From contig JADBKJ010000026.1 in assembly GCA_014896455.1 (NCBI GenBank), forward strand, positions 62,001 through 126,000: a stretch of 64,000 nucleotides of DNA. Direction: 5' to 3'. The position numbers and the translations under genes are program-made. Position 1 is the first letter of the stretch. The number at the start of each line of letters is the position of its first letter. The stretch is from Thermoanaerobacter sp. GTDB lineage: Bacteria > Bacillota > Thermoanaerobacteria > Thermoanaerobacterales > Thermoanaerobacteraceae. The notes below the pieces were generated by a model. The model saw only the letters and a list, made by a program, of their open reading frames with translations. It had not been told where the DNA came from and made no database searches. Below are positions 55,324-63,115 of the stretch, piece after piece.

Positions 55324-56856
55324 TTACAAACCACATTTAAGAGCCTTTGGAATGTTCTCAAGGATATCCATCGCTGTCATTCCATACTCTCCCACATATT
55401 CTTTAGCAATATCTCCTGCCTTCCCATGGTAAAATACCCCATAAATTGCCGCTTTTTCTTCGCTAAACCCTTGAGCCAAAAAAGCTGTAATCATTCCTGT
55501 CAAAACATCTCCACTACCAGCAGTTGCCATCCCGGGATTGCCTGTGCTATTTATATATATGCTTCCTTCTTTTGTCGCTATTACAGTTTTAGCACCTTTA
55601 AGTACAAGTGTCACTTTGTACCTATCAATAAAAGTTTTTGCCACTTCAAAAAGATTATTCTTAATCTCATCAATCGCGAGACTTGTCAATCTTGACATTT
55701 CCCCATAATGGGGAGTTAGAATAATTTTTTTGCCTTGTATAACTTCCAATCTTCCTACCAAAGCATTGAGAGCATCAGCATCTAAAACTACAGGCTTATC
55801 CGTATTTTTTACAATGTCATATACCAATTGTGAAATATCTCTATCATGAGTCAATCCTGGTCCTATAGCAATAACATCACTTTCCTCTATTAACTTAAGT
55901 ACACTACTTAAAACATTATGGGATAAAATACCATTTTGTTCCTCTAATCCATAAGTTATAACCTCACAAAGTTCCCCCTGAATTACTGATTGCACACTTT
56001 TGGGAACTGCTAATTTCACCAGTCCGCACCCTGCCTTAATAGCGCTTTTAGCACTCAGATATGCTGCTCCTGTCATATTTTTAGAACCAGCTATAATCAA
56101 AGCTTTACCATAATCTCCTTTATGAGTATTTCCGTGCCTTTTTGGAAGCTTTACATCCTCTGAAGTCACAAGGTTATAATTATAACCTACCTCTGCTGCT
56201 AACTGGTAAGGAATCCCTATATCAGCAACACGAACTTCTCCTGCATAATCAACACCCGGATACACTAATAAGCCTGGCTTTAGAAATTGCATAGTAACTG
56301 TTTTAGTAGCCCTAACAGCGCATCCTTCTACTTTACCTGTATCAGCATTTAATCCAGAAGGAATATCGACAGATACCACAATTTTATCTGCTTGGTTTAC
56401 CATTTCTATAATCTCTTTTGTTATACCACTTATTTCTCCTTTAAGCCCAATTCCGTAAATTGCGTCCACAATCACATCGCTGTCTTTAATAGTTTTTTCC
56501 AAAAATTTTAGGTGTTCTCTTTGAGTAATTTCCGCTACATAAATCCCCATATTTAGGATTGCATCTAAATTTACCTTTGCATCCCCTGAAATAGCACCTA
56601 AACTTGTAGTTAAAAATACTTTTACATCGACTCCCCAATTATGAAGATTTCTAGCCACTACATAGCCATCTCCACCATTATTCCCTTTTCCAGATATGAC
56701 TATTACAGAGTTTAAATTCTCTTCCTCTAAAATCTTTTTCACCTCTAGCGCTGTTTCTCTTCCCGCATTCTCCATTAAACCTATAGAAGGAATTCCTATT
56801 TTTTCTATAGCTATTTTTTCAACTTCTCTCATCTGTTTTGATGTCAACACTATCAT
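55324..56856 (-). CDS. nnr: Bifunctional NAD(P)H-hydrate epimerase / ADP-dependent dehydratase
   Basis: 510-residue fusion repairing damaged NAD(P)H. The N-terminal YjeF epimerase domain (~1-205) has MREVEKIAIEKIG, GKGNNGGDGYVVARNL (~50) and DAIYGIGL. The C-terminal YjeF/ADP-dependent NAD(P)HX dehydratase domain (~230-510) has HKGDYGKALIIAGS, AIGPGL, LDADALNAL and the NGNPGMATAGSGDVLTG block (here STGNPGMA). The start is ATG 56856 (GGAGGTG eight bases upstream); this places the start inside acpS with a 38-bp overlap, so coupling is likely. Confidence 0.95.
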   Translation of the reverse strand: MIVLTSKQMREVEKIAIEKIGIPSIGLMENAGRETALEVKKILEEENLNSVIVISGKGNNGGDGYVVARNLHNWGVDVKVFLTTSLGAISGDAKVNLDAILNMGIYVAEITQREHLKFLEKTIKDSDVIVDAIYGIGLKGEISGITKEIIEMVNQADKIVVSVDIPSGLNADTGKVEGCAVRATKTVTMQFLKPGLLVYPGVDYAGEVRVADIGIPYQLAAEVGYNYNLVTSEDVKLPKRHGNTHKGDYGKALIIAGSKNMTGAAYLSAKSAIKAGCGLVKLAVPKSVQSVIQGELCEVITYGLEEQNGILSHNVLSSVLKLIEESDVIAIGPGLTHDRDISQLVYDIVKNTDKPVVLDADALNALVGRLEVIQGKKIILTPHYGEMSRLTSLAIDEIKNNLFEVAKTFIDRYKVTLVLKGAKTVIATKEGSIYINSTGNPGMATAGSGDVLTGMITAFLAQGFSEEKAAIYGVFYHGKAGDIAKEYVGEYGMTAMDILENIPKALKCGL

Positions 56857-57235
56857 TTTTTTCACCTCCAATAGCAATAGCACAGCTTATAGCATAGGTC
56901 TTCGTATGAGAAATAGATAGCTTTATATCCCTTATTCCCTTTTTGTTTGCAATATTTTTAGCCTTCCCCTTTAAAATTACGGCAGGGGCTCCTTTTTCAT
57001 CGTGACATATTTCAATATCTTTCCAGCTAAAACCACTGATACCTGTTCCTAAGACTTTTGAGATGCTTTCTTTTGCTGAAAAAAAACCCGCTATATGAGG
57101 TAATTTCATCCTTTTACTGTTAAAATACTCTATCTCTTTTTGAGTAAATAACCGCTCCAAAAATTTGGAATTTGCATCAAAAGCTTTTTTTATCCTTTCA
57201 ACTTCTACAATATCCGTTCCCACAAACAGTTCCAT
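56819..57235 (-). CDS. acpS: Holo-[acyl-carrier-protein] synthase
   Basis: 138 residues; transfers 4'-phosphopantetheine from CoA to ACP. GTDIVEVERIKKAF at the N-terminus carries the Mg-binding Asp, and FSAKESISKVLGTG (~53) carries the Glu-Ser-Lys set. The C-terminal SISHTKTYAISCAIA is typical. It is slightly longer than the 120-residue norm because of a charged tail (GEKNDSVDIKTDERS) that overlaps the following nnr gene. First gene of the acpS-nnr-ydcC-alr-ndoAI-ndoA run. Confidence 0.95.
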   Translation of the reverse strand: MELFVGTDIVEVERIKKAFDANSKFLERLFTQKEIEYFNSKRMKLPHIAGFFSAKESISKVLGTGISGFSWKDIEICHDEKGAPAVILKGKAKNIANKKGIRDIKLSISHTKTYAISCAIAIGGEKNDSVDIKTDERS

Positions 57236-57301
57236 ATATGTAGTTCCTCCAATTATCTTAATTACATTATATTATTTCTCTATTAATTCACAAAATCCTT
57301 C

Positions 57302-57333
57302 AAAAAAAATAAAAGAAGGCATGACACCTTCTT
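57302..57333 (-). terminator. Terminator of the 57332-57697 gene
   Basis: AAGAAGG-TGTCATG-CCTTCTT stem overlapping the stop, followed by a long T-rich run on the minus strand. Confidence 0.75.
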
Positions 57334-57697
57334 AAATAGCAACCTTACACAATTTAGCTTGTCTATCATAGTCACTTATATAATCTTCAGACATATCGTC
57401 AATTACTTCATACAGATGAACAGGCGATACCATCATTTCTTTAAAGAATTCTGCTAGCTTGTCCACTTTTTCAAAGTAAGGACTTATATTTGTCACTTTT
57501 TCTTCTATTATTTCAATTTTCTCCTTTTCTCCATCAAAAATTTCTTGAAGAATTTTGATCCCATACGACGGCAATTTTACTTCCTCTTTTCCGTTAAAAA
57601 CACTTATTTCTGACATGACCACTGTGTAGTGAGTAGTTATGTTTCTCCTTTCTTCCTCCCTTATCGATATGTACTCGCTCACTTTCTTGTAATACAT
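57332..57697 (-). CDS. Conserved hypothetical protein (possibly DUF6514)
   Basis: 121 residues, no membrane segment or signal. Reads YYKKVSEYISIREEERRNITTHYTVVMSEISV, then PSYGIKILQEIFDGEKEKIEIIEEKVTNISPYFEKVDKLAEFF and a short C-terminal helix. The 'YGI..' strand followed by 'I..I..S' and a helix over the LA..F core fits my memory of the small DUF6514 family in Clostridia, but that assignment is tentative. Own terminator; upstream 286 bp contains two Spo0A-box-like words, so sporulation control is conceivable. Confidence 0.65.
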   Translation of the reverse strand: MYYKKVSEYISIREEERRNITTHYTVVMSEISVFNGKEEVKLPSYGIKILQEIFDGEKEKIEIIEEKVTNISPYFEKVDKLAEFFKEMMVSPVHLYEVIDDMSEDYISDYDRQAKLCKVAI

Positions 57698-57983
57698 CTT
57701 ACTATCCCCTCCAATTTATTTTTTAAGATTAATTATTAACTTACAATACATATTAATATATTCTATTTTTTTCTAAAAAATCCTTTATTTTTTTGAAAAT
57801 TTTTTATCGACAGAAAAGACACTTTTTTTCCTTTAACAAACATTTAACAAGTCTATGTAAAACTATTTGGTGTTTTTTGCTATATCGAAAATTGCAAATT
57901 ATTCTGTCTATGTTCAGTATTAAAACTATAATTGTCGAAAAAAATTTATAAAAAATTTTTTCACAAAATACGAAAACTCTTTT
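57698..57983. other. AT-rich intergenic region with Spo0A-box-like words
   Basis: No ORF. TGTCGAA (57933-57939, plus strand) matches the Spo0A box, and TGTCGA occurs on the minus strand (57812-57807). In such AT-rich DNA two matches can arise by chance. Long A/T tracts otherwise. Confidence 0.3.
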
Positions 57984-58169
57984 TTAAAGTTTTAATATCT
58001 CCTTTATTTTATCCATATATTTTTTCCCTGACCTTTCACCATGTAAAATCATGCTTAAATATGGCTCACTGGTACCTATCAATTGCGACAATTCTTTTTG
58101 TGTCATATTCAGTTCCGCCAATCTGTCATTCACTAATTTCCCAAAGTCTGTCAACTTTCTTTTCTTCAT
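57984..58169 (-). CDS. Small XRE-family HTH regulator
   Basis: 61 residues consisting of essentially one helix-turn-helix domain: FGKLVNDRLAELNMTQKELSQLIGTSEPYLSMIL, the classical Cro/CI pattern with helix 2-turn-helix 3 at MTQKELSQLIGTSEPYLS. The start is ATG 58169 (GGGGGTG upstream) rather than the TTG just before. Transcribed divergently from a second HTH gene, with a shared operator between them. A Cro-like partner is plausible, but no phage genes are nearby. Confidence 0.85.
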   Translation of the reverse strand: MKKRKLTDFGKLVNDRLAELNMTQKELSQLIGTSEPYLSMILHGERSGKKYMDKIKEILKL

Positions 58170-58279
58170 CAAAGCACCCCCTTATTTTTTGCCTGTAAAC
58201 AAAAGTTAGCATATTTATTCAGTAGGAATAATAAAATATTTGTGTTAAAATAGATAATGATTAAAAATTAACTATTTTA

Positions 58280-58308
58280 AATATATATCTGAATTACGAA
58301 AATGTCAA
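58280..58308 (-). promoter_or_regulatory. Promoter of the small HTH gene
   Basis: TTGACA (58308-58303), 17-bp spacer, TATATT (58285-58280) on the minus strand. The -35 lies in the spacer between the arms of the operator palindrome, so a bound repressor would cover it. Confidence 0.7.
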
Positions 58309-58327
58309 TACTAATATCGTAATTCAG
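58289..58327. promoter_or_regulatory. Candidate operator: 11-bp perfect inverted repeat
   Basis: CTGAATTACGA (58289-58299) and TCGTAATTCAG (58317-58327), perfect complements 17 bp apart, centre-to-centre about 28 bp, spanning the minus promoter and sitting 22 bp before the plus HTH gene. Likely binding site for one or both HTH proteins. Confidence 0.75.
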
Positions 58328-58348
58328 AAAAAACAAAGGAGGAGTGCT

Positions 58349-58747
58349 ATGAATACAGTTGGCGAACGCATAAAATATGCTCGTAAAAAAAATAATTTGA
58401 CTATAACAGCTTTGAGCAAACTTACAGGATTATCTGTTGGAAATTTAAGTGACCTTGAAAACAACAAATCAATGCCTTCTTCCAATGCTTTGATAAAGTT
58501 AAAAAACGCTCTTAATGTTTCAATAGATTGGCTTCTTACTGGCCAACAAATAGAATACGTAAAAGAAGAAGAGGAAAAATACTTATCAAGAGAAGAGTTT
58601 GAAAGCATCAGTGAAAAGGATAAAATAATTTTTAAAGCCTTTGAAACATTGCCTGAGGAAAGAAAGAGAGATATAGAAGGATACATAAAAGTGAGTTTGA
58701 ATACTACTGATTTAGAAGAGTTCATTAAAAAAGAAAAGAAAGTATAA
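58349..58747 (+). CDS. XRE-family transcriptional regulator
   Basis: 132 residues. N-terminal HTH (~5-62): VGERIKYARKKNNLTITALSKLTGLSVGNLSDLENNKSMPSSNALIKL, ending ALNVSIDWLL, the typical phage-repressor/SinR-type domain. The C-terminal ~65 residues are charged helices (EEEEKYLSREEF, then FETLPEERKRDIEGYIKV) that probably dimerise; there is no LexA-type protease domain. GGAGGAG precedes the ATG. Paired with the divergent small HTH gene. Confidence 0.9.
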   Translation: MNTVGERIKYARKKNNLTITALSKLTGLSVGNLSDLENNKSMPSSNALIKLKNALNVSIDWLLTGQQIEYVKEEEEKYLSREEFESISEKDKIIFKAFETLPEERKRDIEGYIKVSLNTTDLEEFIKKEKKV

Positions 58748-58784
58748 TTTTAACCATTTTGATTAATAATTAATCATAATGACA

Positions 58785-58819
58785 AAAGATTACGGCTGCA
58801 TTTTGCAGCCGTAATCTTT
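58785..58819. terminator. Bidirectional terminator
   Basis: AAAGATTACGGCTGCA and its perfect complement, loop TTT, between the HTH gene (plus) and the convergent hcp gene (minus); overlaps the hcp stop. Confidence 0.85.
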
Positions 58820-60461
58820 ACTCACCCATGAACATTTTTATATCATCTTCTACGTTTGTGATACCACCAATGCCAAATTTGTCAACTAATACTTTTATGA
58901 CATTTGGTGATAAGAAAGCAGGAAGCGTAGGACCTAAATGAATATTTTTTACTCCGAGGTATAAAAGTGACAAAAGCACTATAACAGCCTTCTGTTCATA
59001 CCACGCAATGTTGTAAGAAATAGGAAGCTTGTTTATGTCATTTAAACCAAAGACTTCTTTAAGCTTCATGGCTATCACAGCTAATGAGTAAGAGTCATTA
59101 CACTGTCCTGCGTCTAAAACTCTCGGAATTCCGTTTATGTCTCCGAGGTTTAACTTGTTGTACCTGTATTTTGCGCAGCCTGCAGTTAAAATGACTGTAT
59201 CTTTGGGAAGAGCTTTAGCAAATTCGGTATAATAGGTTCTGCTCTTCATTCTGCCGTCACAGCCTGCCATTACAAAAAATCTCTTTATAGCTCCTGTCTT
59301 TACCGCTTCTACAATTTTATCCGCCAGCTCTAAAACTTGGTTGTGAGCAAACCCTCCAATTATCTCCCCTCTTTCAATCTCCACAGGTGGCTTGCATCTC
59401 TTTGCATGTTCAATTATTTCTGAAAAGTCCTTCTTCCCGTCGGGACCTTCTGGAATGTATTTTACTCCCTCAAAGCCTACAACACCTGTAGTGTAAACTC
59501 TATCCTTGTAGGTATCCTTTGGAGGCACAAGGCAGTTTGTAGTCATTAAAATTGGTCCGTTAAATAGCTCGAACTCTTTATCTTGCTGCCACCATGCATT
59601 TCCATAGTTGCCAACAAAATGCGGATATTTCTTAAAAGCTGGATAATAGTGAGCAGGAAGCATTTCTCCATGTGTATAAACATCTACACCTGTACCAGCA
59701 GTTTGCTCTAACAATTGCTCTAAGTCTTTCAAATCATGACCGCTTATCAATATTCCAGGATTATTTCTCACACCTATATTAACTTTTGTTATCTCGGGAT
59801 GGCCATAAGTTGAGGTATTTGCTTTGTCAAGGAGCGCCATTGTATCAACACCATATTTTCCTGCCTCGAGTGCAAGAACCACATAATCATCTGCAGTTAA
59901 GCTGTCATCTAAAACTTTAGCTAAAGCCTTTTCCATAAACCTAAATATATTATCATCTTTGTATCCTAGCTGATATGCGTGATATGCATAAGCCGCCATA
60001 CCTTTTACACCATAAGTGATAAGTTCTCTTAAAGACCTTATATCTTCGTCTTTCATAGATAAAACTCCTACTTCAGCTGCTATTGCTTCTATATCTTCAT
60101 CTGTATCATAAACCCAGTTTATTGCCTCACAGGATTCGTCTACTTGAATTCCTGCCTTTTTGAGGTCTTCTTTTATTTCTTCTCTTAATACAACAGCTTC
60201 TTTTATTTTGTTAATAAAGAAGTTTCTGTCAAAATTAACGTTAGTTATTGTGGAAAATAATCCCTCAAAAAGGAATCTGTCCGTTTTCTCTTTATTTACT
60301 CCTGCCTCTCTTGCTTTTAAATTTAAAAAAGATATGCCTTTTAATGTAAAAATCAACAAATCTTGCAGATTTGCAACGTCGTCTGTCTTACCGCATATAC
60401 CTCTCACTGTACACCCTACGCCCTGAGAGGCTTCTTGGCATTGATAGCAAAACATACTCAT
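58818..60461 (-). CDS. hcp: Hydroxylamine reductase / hybrid-cluster protein
   Basis: 547 residues, a cytoplasmic Fe-S protein that removes NO, hydroxylamine and related species. The N-terminal cluster cysteines [19 protein letters not shown] (C-x2-C-x8-C-x5-C, ~4-22) are the anaerobe-type spacing. Downstream ligands of the hybrid cluster appear in the [34 protein letters not shown] and GQCNDSYS segments. The start is ATG 60461 (reading MSMFCYQC) with AAAGGAGG ahead; a longer in-frame start is rejected. Upstream lies a perfect CRP/HcpR-like palindrome. Confidence 0.97.
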   Translation of the reverse strand: MSMFCYQCQEASQGVGCTVRGICGKTDDVANLQDLLIFTLKGISFLNLKAREAGVNKEKTDRFLFEGLFSTITNVNFDRNFFINKIKEAVVLREEIKEDLKKAGIQVDESCEAINWVYDTDEDIEAIAAEVGVLSMKDEDIRSLRELITYGVKGMAAYAYHAYQLGYKDDNIFRFMEKALAKVLDDSLTADDYVVLALEAGKYGVDTMALLDKANTSTYGHPEITKVNIGVRNNPGILISGHDLKDLEQLLEQTAGTGVDVYTHGEMLPAHYYPAFKKYPHFVGNYGNAWWQQDKEFELFNGPILMTTNCLVPPKDTYKDRVYTTGVVGFEGVKYIPEGPDGKKDFSEIIEHAKRCKPPVEIERGEIIGGFAHNQVLELADKIVEAVKTGAIKRFFVMAGCDGRMKSRTYYTEFAKALPKDTVILTAGCAKYRYNKLNLGDINGIPRVLDAGQCNDSYSLAVIAMKLKEVFGLNDINKLPISYNIAWYEQKAVIVLLSLLYLGVKNIHLGPTLPAFLSPNVIKVLVDKFGIGGITNVEDDIKMFMGE

Positions 60462-60496
60462 TTTACTTCCTCCTTTTTCTAAGTTTTTGCCCACAA

Positions 60497-60502
60497 ATTA
60501 TG
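60497..60502 (-). promoter_or_regulatory. Candidate hcp -10 element
   Basis: CATAAT on the minus strand, 36 bp upstream of the start codon; no good -35, as expected for an activator-dependent promoter with the palindrome at about -44. Confidence 0.45.
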
Positions 60503-60526
60503 ATAAGTTAAAAACTCAAAAGAATC

Positions 60527-60542
60527 TGTGATAAAAATCACA
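60527..60542. promoter_or_regulatory. CRP/FNR-family operator upstream of hcp (HcpR-type)
   Basis: TGTGATAAAAATCACA: exact TGTGA-N6-TCACA palindrome, 66 bp from the hcp start. HcpR regulators of anaerobes use TTGTGA-N6-TCACAA-like sites before hcp. Spacing to the -10 suggests activation. Confidence 0.75.
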
Positions 60543-60577
60543 AAATAAAAGCTCCAAATGAGCATATCCATTTGGAG
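60543..60577 (-). terminator. Terminator after the DUF503 gene
   Basis: CTCCAAATG and CATTTGGAG 9-bp stem followed by TTTTATTTT on the minus strand, ending just short of the hcp operator. Confidence 0.8.
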
Positions 60578-60579
60578 TG

Positions 60580-60867
60580 TCACACATTTATTGTATTCAT
60601 TTCTATATTTTCTATATAAGCATCTGTATTTTCTTCAATATAGCCTACAATCTCTTGAACTATTTTATTTGTTAAAACAGCATCACTTCCGCATACAGAA
60701 AAACCTATTACAATTGACTTGTGTAAATCTTGATTTTCTATTTCGCATATAGAAACATTATAATGACTTTTTACTTTACCTACAATACTTCTTACAATCA
60801 TCCTTTTTTCCTTTAAAGAATGCACCCAGTTAGCTCTTAAGTAAAGCTTGCAATAGGACACAACCAT
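60580..60867 (-). CDS. DUF503 (YlxP-like) family protein
   Basis: 95 residues of the YlxP/DUF503 family: VVSYCKLYLRANWVHSLKEKRMIVRSIVGKVKSHYNVSICEIENQDLHKSIVIGFSVCG. The family is small, often encoded near rbfA/infB in Firmicutes, and its biochemical role is unclear; YlxP has been linked to ribosome function. Here it is next to a YdcF-like gene instead. The start is probably the ATG at 60867, nine bases after AAGGGG; an ATG nine bases earlier sits on the ribosome site. Confidence 0.88.
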   Translation of the reverse strand: MVVSYCKLYLRANWVHSLKEKRMIVRSIVGKVKSHYNVSICEIENQDLHKSIVIGFSVCGSDAVLTNKIVQEIVGYIEENTDAYIENIEMNTINV

Positions 60868-60869
60868 CA

Positions 60870-61448
60870 CTACCATCCCCTTAAGTAGGTATACAGCAAT
60901 GCCGGTACTTCCCTTAAAAAACCATAAACCTCATCTCCAACATACTCTTTCACAAAAACTCCTGAAAAACTCGCATCTATTCCAATCCTCTTTGCTATTA
61001 CGCTCGCTCTCTTTAAATGGAATTTATTTGAAACGATTATTGCAGTTTTTAATGAATTTTTCTCCATAATTTCCTTGGAAAAAAGTAAATTTTCATAGGT
61101 AGAAAAAGATTTATCGTCAAGCAAAATATCTTTAGAAGCAACCCCCTTTTCAAGAAGATGCCTCTGTCCAGCTTCCGCCTCTGAAATGCTCTCTCCTGGT
61201 CCTTTTCCTCCAGAAATTATTATATAACGGCCATATCCTTCTTTATATAGCTTTAAAGCCTCTTCAAGTCTCTCCTTAAAAAATGGACTCGGCGTATCCC
61301 CGTACACTGCACACCCCAAAACTATTATCGTATCAGACTTTTTCGGTTTTTCTGTAAACCCAAAGGAAATTATCTGGTATGCCAATATTGCAATAATGCT
61401 AGCCAATGCAAAAATTAAAACAACAACCAATTTTAGAAATCGACTCAT
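60870..61448 (-). CDS. YdcF/SanA-family membrane protein (DUF218)
   Basis: 192 residues: an N-terminal membrane anchor (~6-28) and a DUF218 (PF02698) domain with DTIIVLGCAVYGDTPSPFFKERLEEAL (~39-65), IISGGKGPGESISEAEAGQRHL (~77-98) and STYENLLFSKEIM (~120), all conserved family blocks. E. coli SanA and YdcF relatives affect envelope barrier functions; molecular role unknown. Overlaps or abuts the following DUF503 gene, forming a two-gene operon. Confidence 0.9.
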   Translation of the reverse strand: MSRFLKLVVVLIFALASIIAILAYQIISFGFTEKPKKSDTIIVLGCAVYGDTPSPFFKERLEEALKLYKEGYGRYIIISGGKGPGESISEAEAGQRHLLEKGVASKDILLDDKSFSTYENLLFSKEIMEKNSLKTAIIVSNKFHLKRASVIAKRIGIDASFSGVFVKEYVGDEVYGFLREVPALLYTYLRGW

Positions 61449-61548
61449 TTAAAATACCTCCAAGACTTTGCACAACAATGAAAATCTAATACAATTATAC
61501 ACTATAAAAATTAATTTCCAAGGATTTATTTTTGATAGAATAAATTCG

Positions 61549-61573
61549 TGAACTTTTTTCTTTTTTTTAGCGT
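61549..61573 (+). promoter_or_regulatory. Candidate ECF (SigY-type) autoregulatory promoter
   Basis: TGAAC (61549-61553) and CGT (61571-61573) separated by 17 bp, mostly T-rich, 27 bp before the sigma-factor start codon. AAC-N16/17-CGT is the general ECF promoter pattern and Bacillus SigY uses TGAACG...CGTC. Confidence 0.65.
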
Positions 61574-61599
61574 TTAATTTAAGGAAAGGTGGGCAGGTG

Positions 61600-62130
61600 A
61601 TGGAAGAGAAAGAATTGATATATAAAGCCAAAAATGGCAATAAACACGCTCTAAATGAACTCCTCTCACAAAACTATAATACTTTATTGGGATATTGCAT
61701 TAAAATGACAGGCAATCCTACACTTGCCCAAGATATTGTACAGGATACAATGCTTAAAGCTATTTTAAATATTAAAAAATTTGCCCCTGAAGCTAAATTC
61801 TCTACATGGCTTTTAAAAATTGCCACTAATACATTTAAAGATTATTTAAGAAAACATAAAAATGTTGAACTTGTTGAAGAAATATCTACAAATAACACGG
61901 AAAACATAGAAGAAACCGCTATCACAAACCTTCAATATAAGGAACTAATGAACATTTTAATGAAACTTCCTTATGAGAAAAGAGCAACTTTTATTTTAAA
62001 ACACTATTATGGTTACAAATACGAAGAAATTGCACAAATACTAGATTGTCCTGTAGGAACGGTGCGTTCGCGTTTACACAATGCTATAAAAGAGATAATG
62101 AAGGAAATGGAAAGAAGGGATTTGCTGTGA
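61600..62130 (+). CDS. sigY: ECF-family RNA polymerase sigma factor (SigY-like)
   Basis: 176 residues. Sigma-70 region 2 (~8-75): LIYKAKNGNKHALNELL, YCIKMTGNPTLAQDIVQDTMLKA and FSTWLLKIATNTFKDYLRK. Region 4 (~118-170): LPYEKRATFILKHYYGYKYEEIAQILDCPVGTVRSRLHNA with its HTH. No region 1 or 3, so a standard ECF factor. The ATG 61600 has GGAAAGGTGG upstream. The next genes reproduce the B. subtilis sigY-yxlCDEF order, which supports the name although sequence alone would only give ECF. Confidence 0.9.
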   Translation: MEEKELIYKAKNGNKHALNELLSQNYNTLLGYCIKMTGNPTLAQDIVQDTMLKAILNIKKFAPEAKFSTWLLKIATNTFKDYLRKHKNVELVEEISTNNTENIEETAITNLQYKELMNILMKLPYEKRATFILKHYYGYKYEEIAQILDCPVGTVRSRLHNAIKEIMKEMERRDLL

Positions 62131-62543
62131 AAAAAAAGTGTAAAGAAATACAAAACAAAATAATCGATATGCATTACGGTGAAATTGACGAAAATATAGA
62201 AATTATTTCACATATTGAAAATTGCAATGATTGCAATAGATTCAAAGAAAAATTAGAGCTGGCATTAGATTATATGAAAATTTTAGATACACAAGTTGAC
62301 ACCTCAGTCTTGGAAATAGACATTACAAAAATTATAGAAAAAGCTTATCAAATAGAAAATAAAAGAAAAGAAAAATTCGAACTCCTTATTTTCATTGCTG
62401 CATCAATAGTCTTTTTAATATCATTAGTCTTGTTTATAACAAACTTGGATATACGGATATACTTTTATCTACAAATATTCCTGTACCTTAATTTGCCATT
62501 AATCTTAATACCTTTTTACAAATTAAAAACTCCAAGGAGATGA
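62127..62543 (+). CDS. Putative zinc-binding anti-sigma factor (YxlC position)
   Basis: 138 residues from GTG 62127, overlapping the sigma-factor stop by 4 bp (ribosome site inside sigY: AGAAGGGA), so translation is coupled. The N-terminal cytoplasmic part has the ZAS anti-sigma motif His29-x3-Cys33-x2-Cys36 (HIENCNDC). Residues ~88-130 form two membrane helices. This is the layout of membrane-bound zinc anti-sigma factors. Bacillus YxlC also restrains SigY. Inference of anti-sigma role rests on motif plus position. Confidence 0.8.
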   Translation: MKKKCKEIQNKIIDMHYGEIDENIEIISHIENCNDCNRFKEKLELALDYMKILDTQVDTSVLEIDITKIIEKAYQIENKRKEKFELLIFIAASIVFLISLVLFITNLDIRIYFYLQIFLYLNLPLILIPFYKLKTPRR

Positions 62544-62547
62544 TAAA

Positions 62548-62889
62548 ATGTCAATATCTAAAAACACATTAATTTTTCTAATAATTGTAATACCCTTATT
62601 ATTTCTTCAAGCTTTATGGATTTTTATAGATGCAAAAAAACGTGGTGAAAAATACTACTGGGCATGGGGACTTTTCGGACTTCTAAATATACCTTCCTCT
62701 TTAATCATATACCTTTTTGTAACGAGGTATGGACATTTCAAATGCCCTAATTGTGGAAAAACAGTAAAAAATGATTACAAATTCTGCCCTTATTGCGGTG
62801 CTTCTTTAAAGAAAACATGCCCCAAATGTGGAACCGAAATAAAAGAGGATTGGACATACTGTCCCGAATGCTCAACAAAATTAAAATAA
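62548..62889 (+). CDS. Small membrane protein with double zinc ribbon (YxlD-like position)
   Basis: 113 residues: a PLDc_N-type two-helix membrane hairpin (LFLQALWIFIDAKKRGEKYYWAWGLFGLLNIPSSLIIYL) followed by two zinc ribbons, CPNCGK...CPYCG (~69-88) and CPKCG...CPEC (~95-112), a DZANK-like domain. A similar hairpin without the ribbons is typical of Bacillus YxlD/YxlE, which modulate SigY. AAGGAG precedes the ATG. The ribbons could sense metal or bind protein; function unknown. Confidence 0.78.
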   Translation: MSISKNTLIFLIIVIPLLFLQALWIFIDAKKRGEKYYWAWGLFGLLNIPSSLIIYLFVTRYGHFKCPNCGKTVKNDYKFCPYCGASLKKTCPKCGTEIKEDWTYCPECSTKLK

Positions 62890-62907
62890 TTTGAGGAGGG
62901 CAAAATC

Positions 62908-63114
62908 ATGTTAAATAAATTAAGCAATCCTGAATTAATAAAACTCATTCTTCCTTTATTTATAATCCAATTGGGACTTACGGTATTTTCAATTTACAGA
63001 CTTTCAAAAGACAAAGTTAAATATCTCCCAAAATGGGCGTGGCTTTTAATTATAATCTTTGGAGAGACACTAGGTTGCATTATATTTTTAACTATAGGCA
63101 GGGAGAGAGAATAG
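62908..63114 (+). CDS. Small membrane protein, PLDc_N-type (YxlE-like)
   Basis: 68 residues, two membrane helices: NPELIKLILPLFIIQLGLTVFSIYRLSKDKVKYLPKWAWLLIIIFGETLGCIIFLTIGR. The pattern 'LxxxD.vKYLPKWAW..II......G...FL..GR' is the PLDc_N (phospholipase D-nuclease N-terminal-like) domain seen in YxlE. GAGGAGGG stands nine bases before the ATG. It is followed at 1 bp by the ABC ATPase gene. Confidence 0.85.
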   Translation: MLNKLSNPELIKLILPLFIIQLGLTVFSIYRLSKDKVKYLPKWAWLLIIIFGETLGCIIFLTIGRERE

Positions 63115-63115
63115 T

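Noticed and set aside
57800-57940. Spo0A-box-like words upstream of the 57332-57697 gene.
   Set aside because: Seven-base matches are expected by chance in such DNA; kept only as a note in the intergenic entry.
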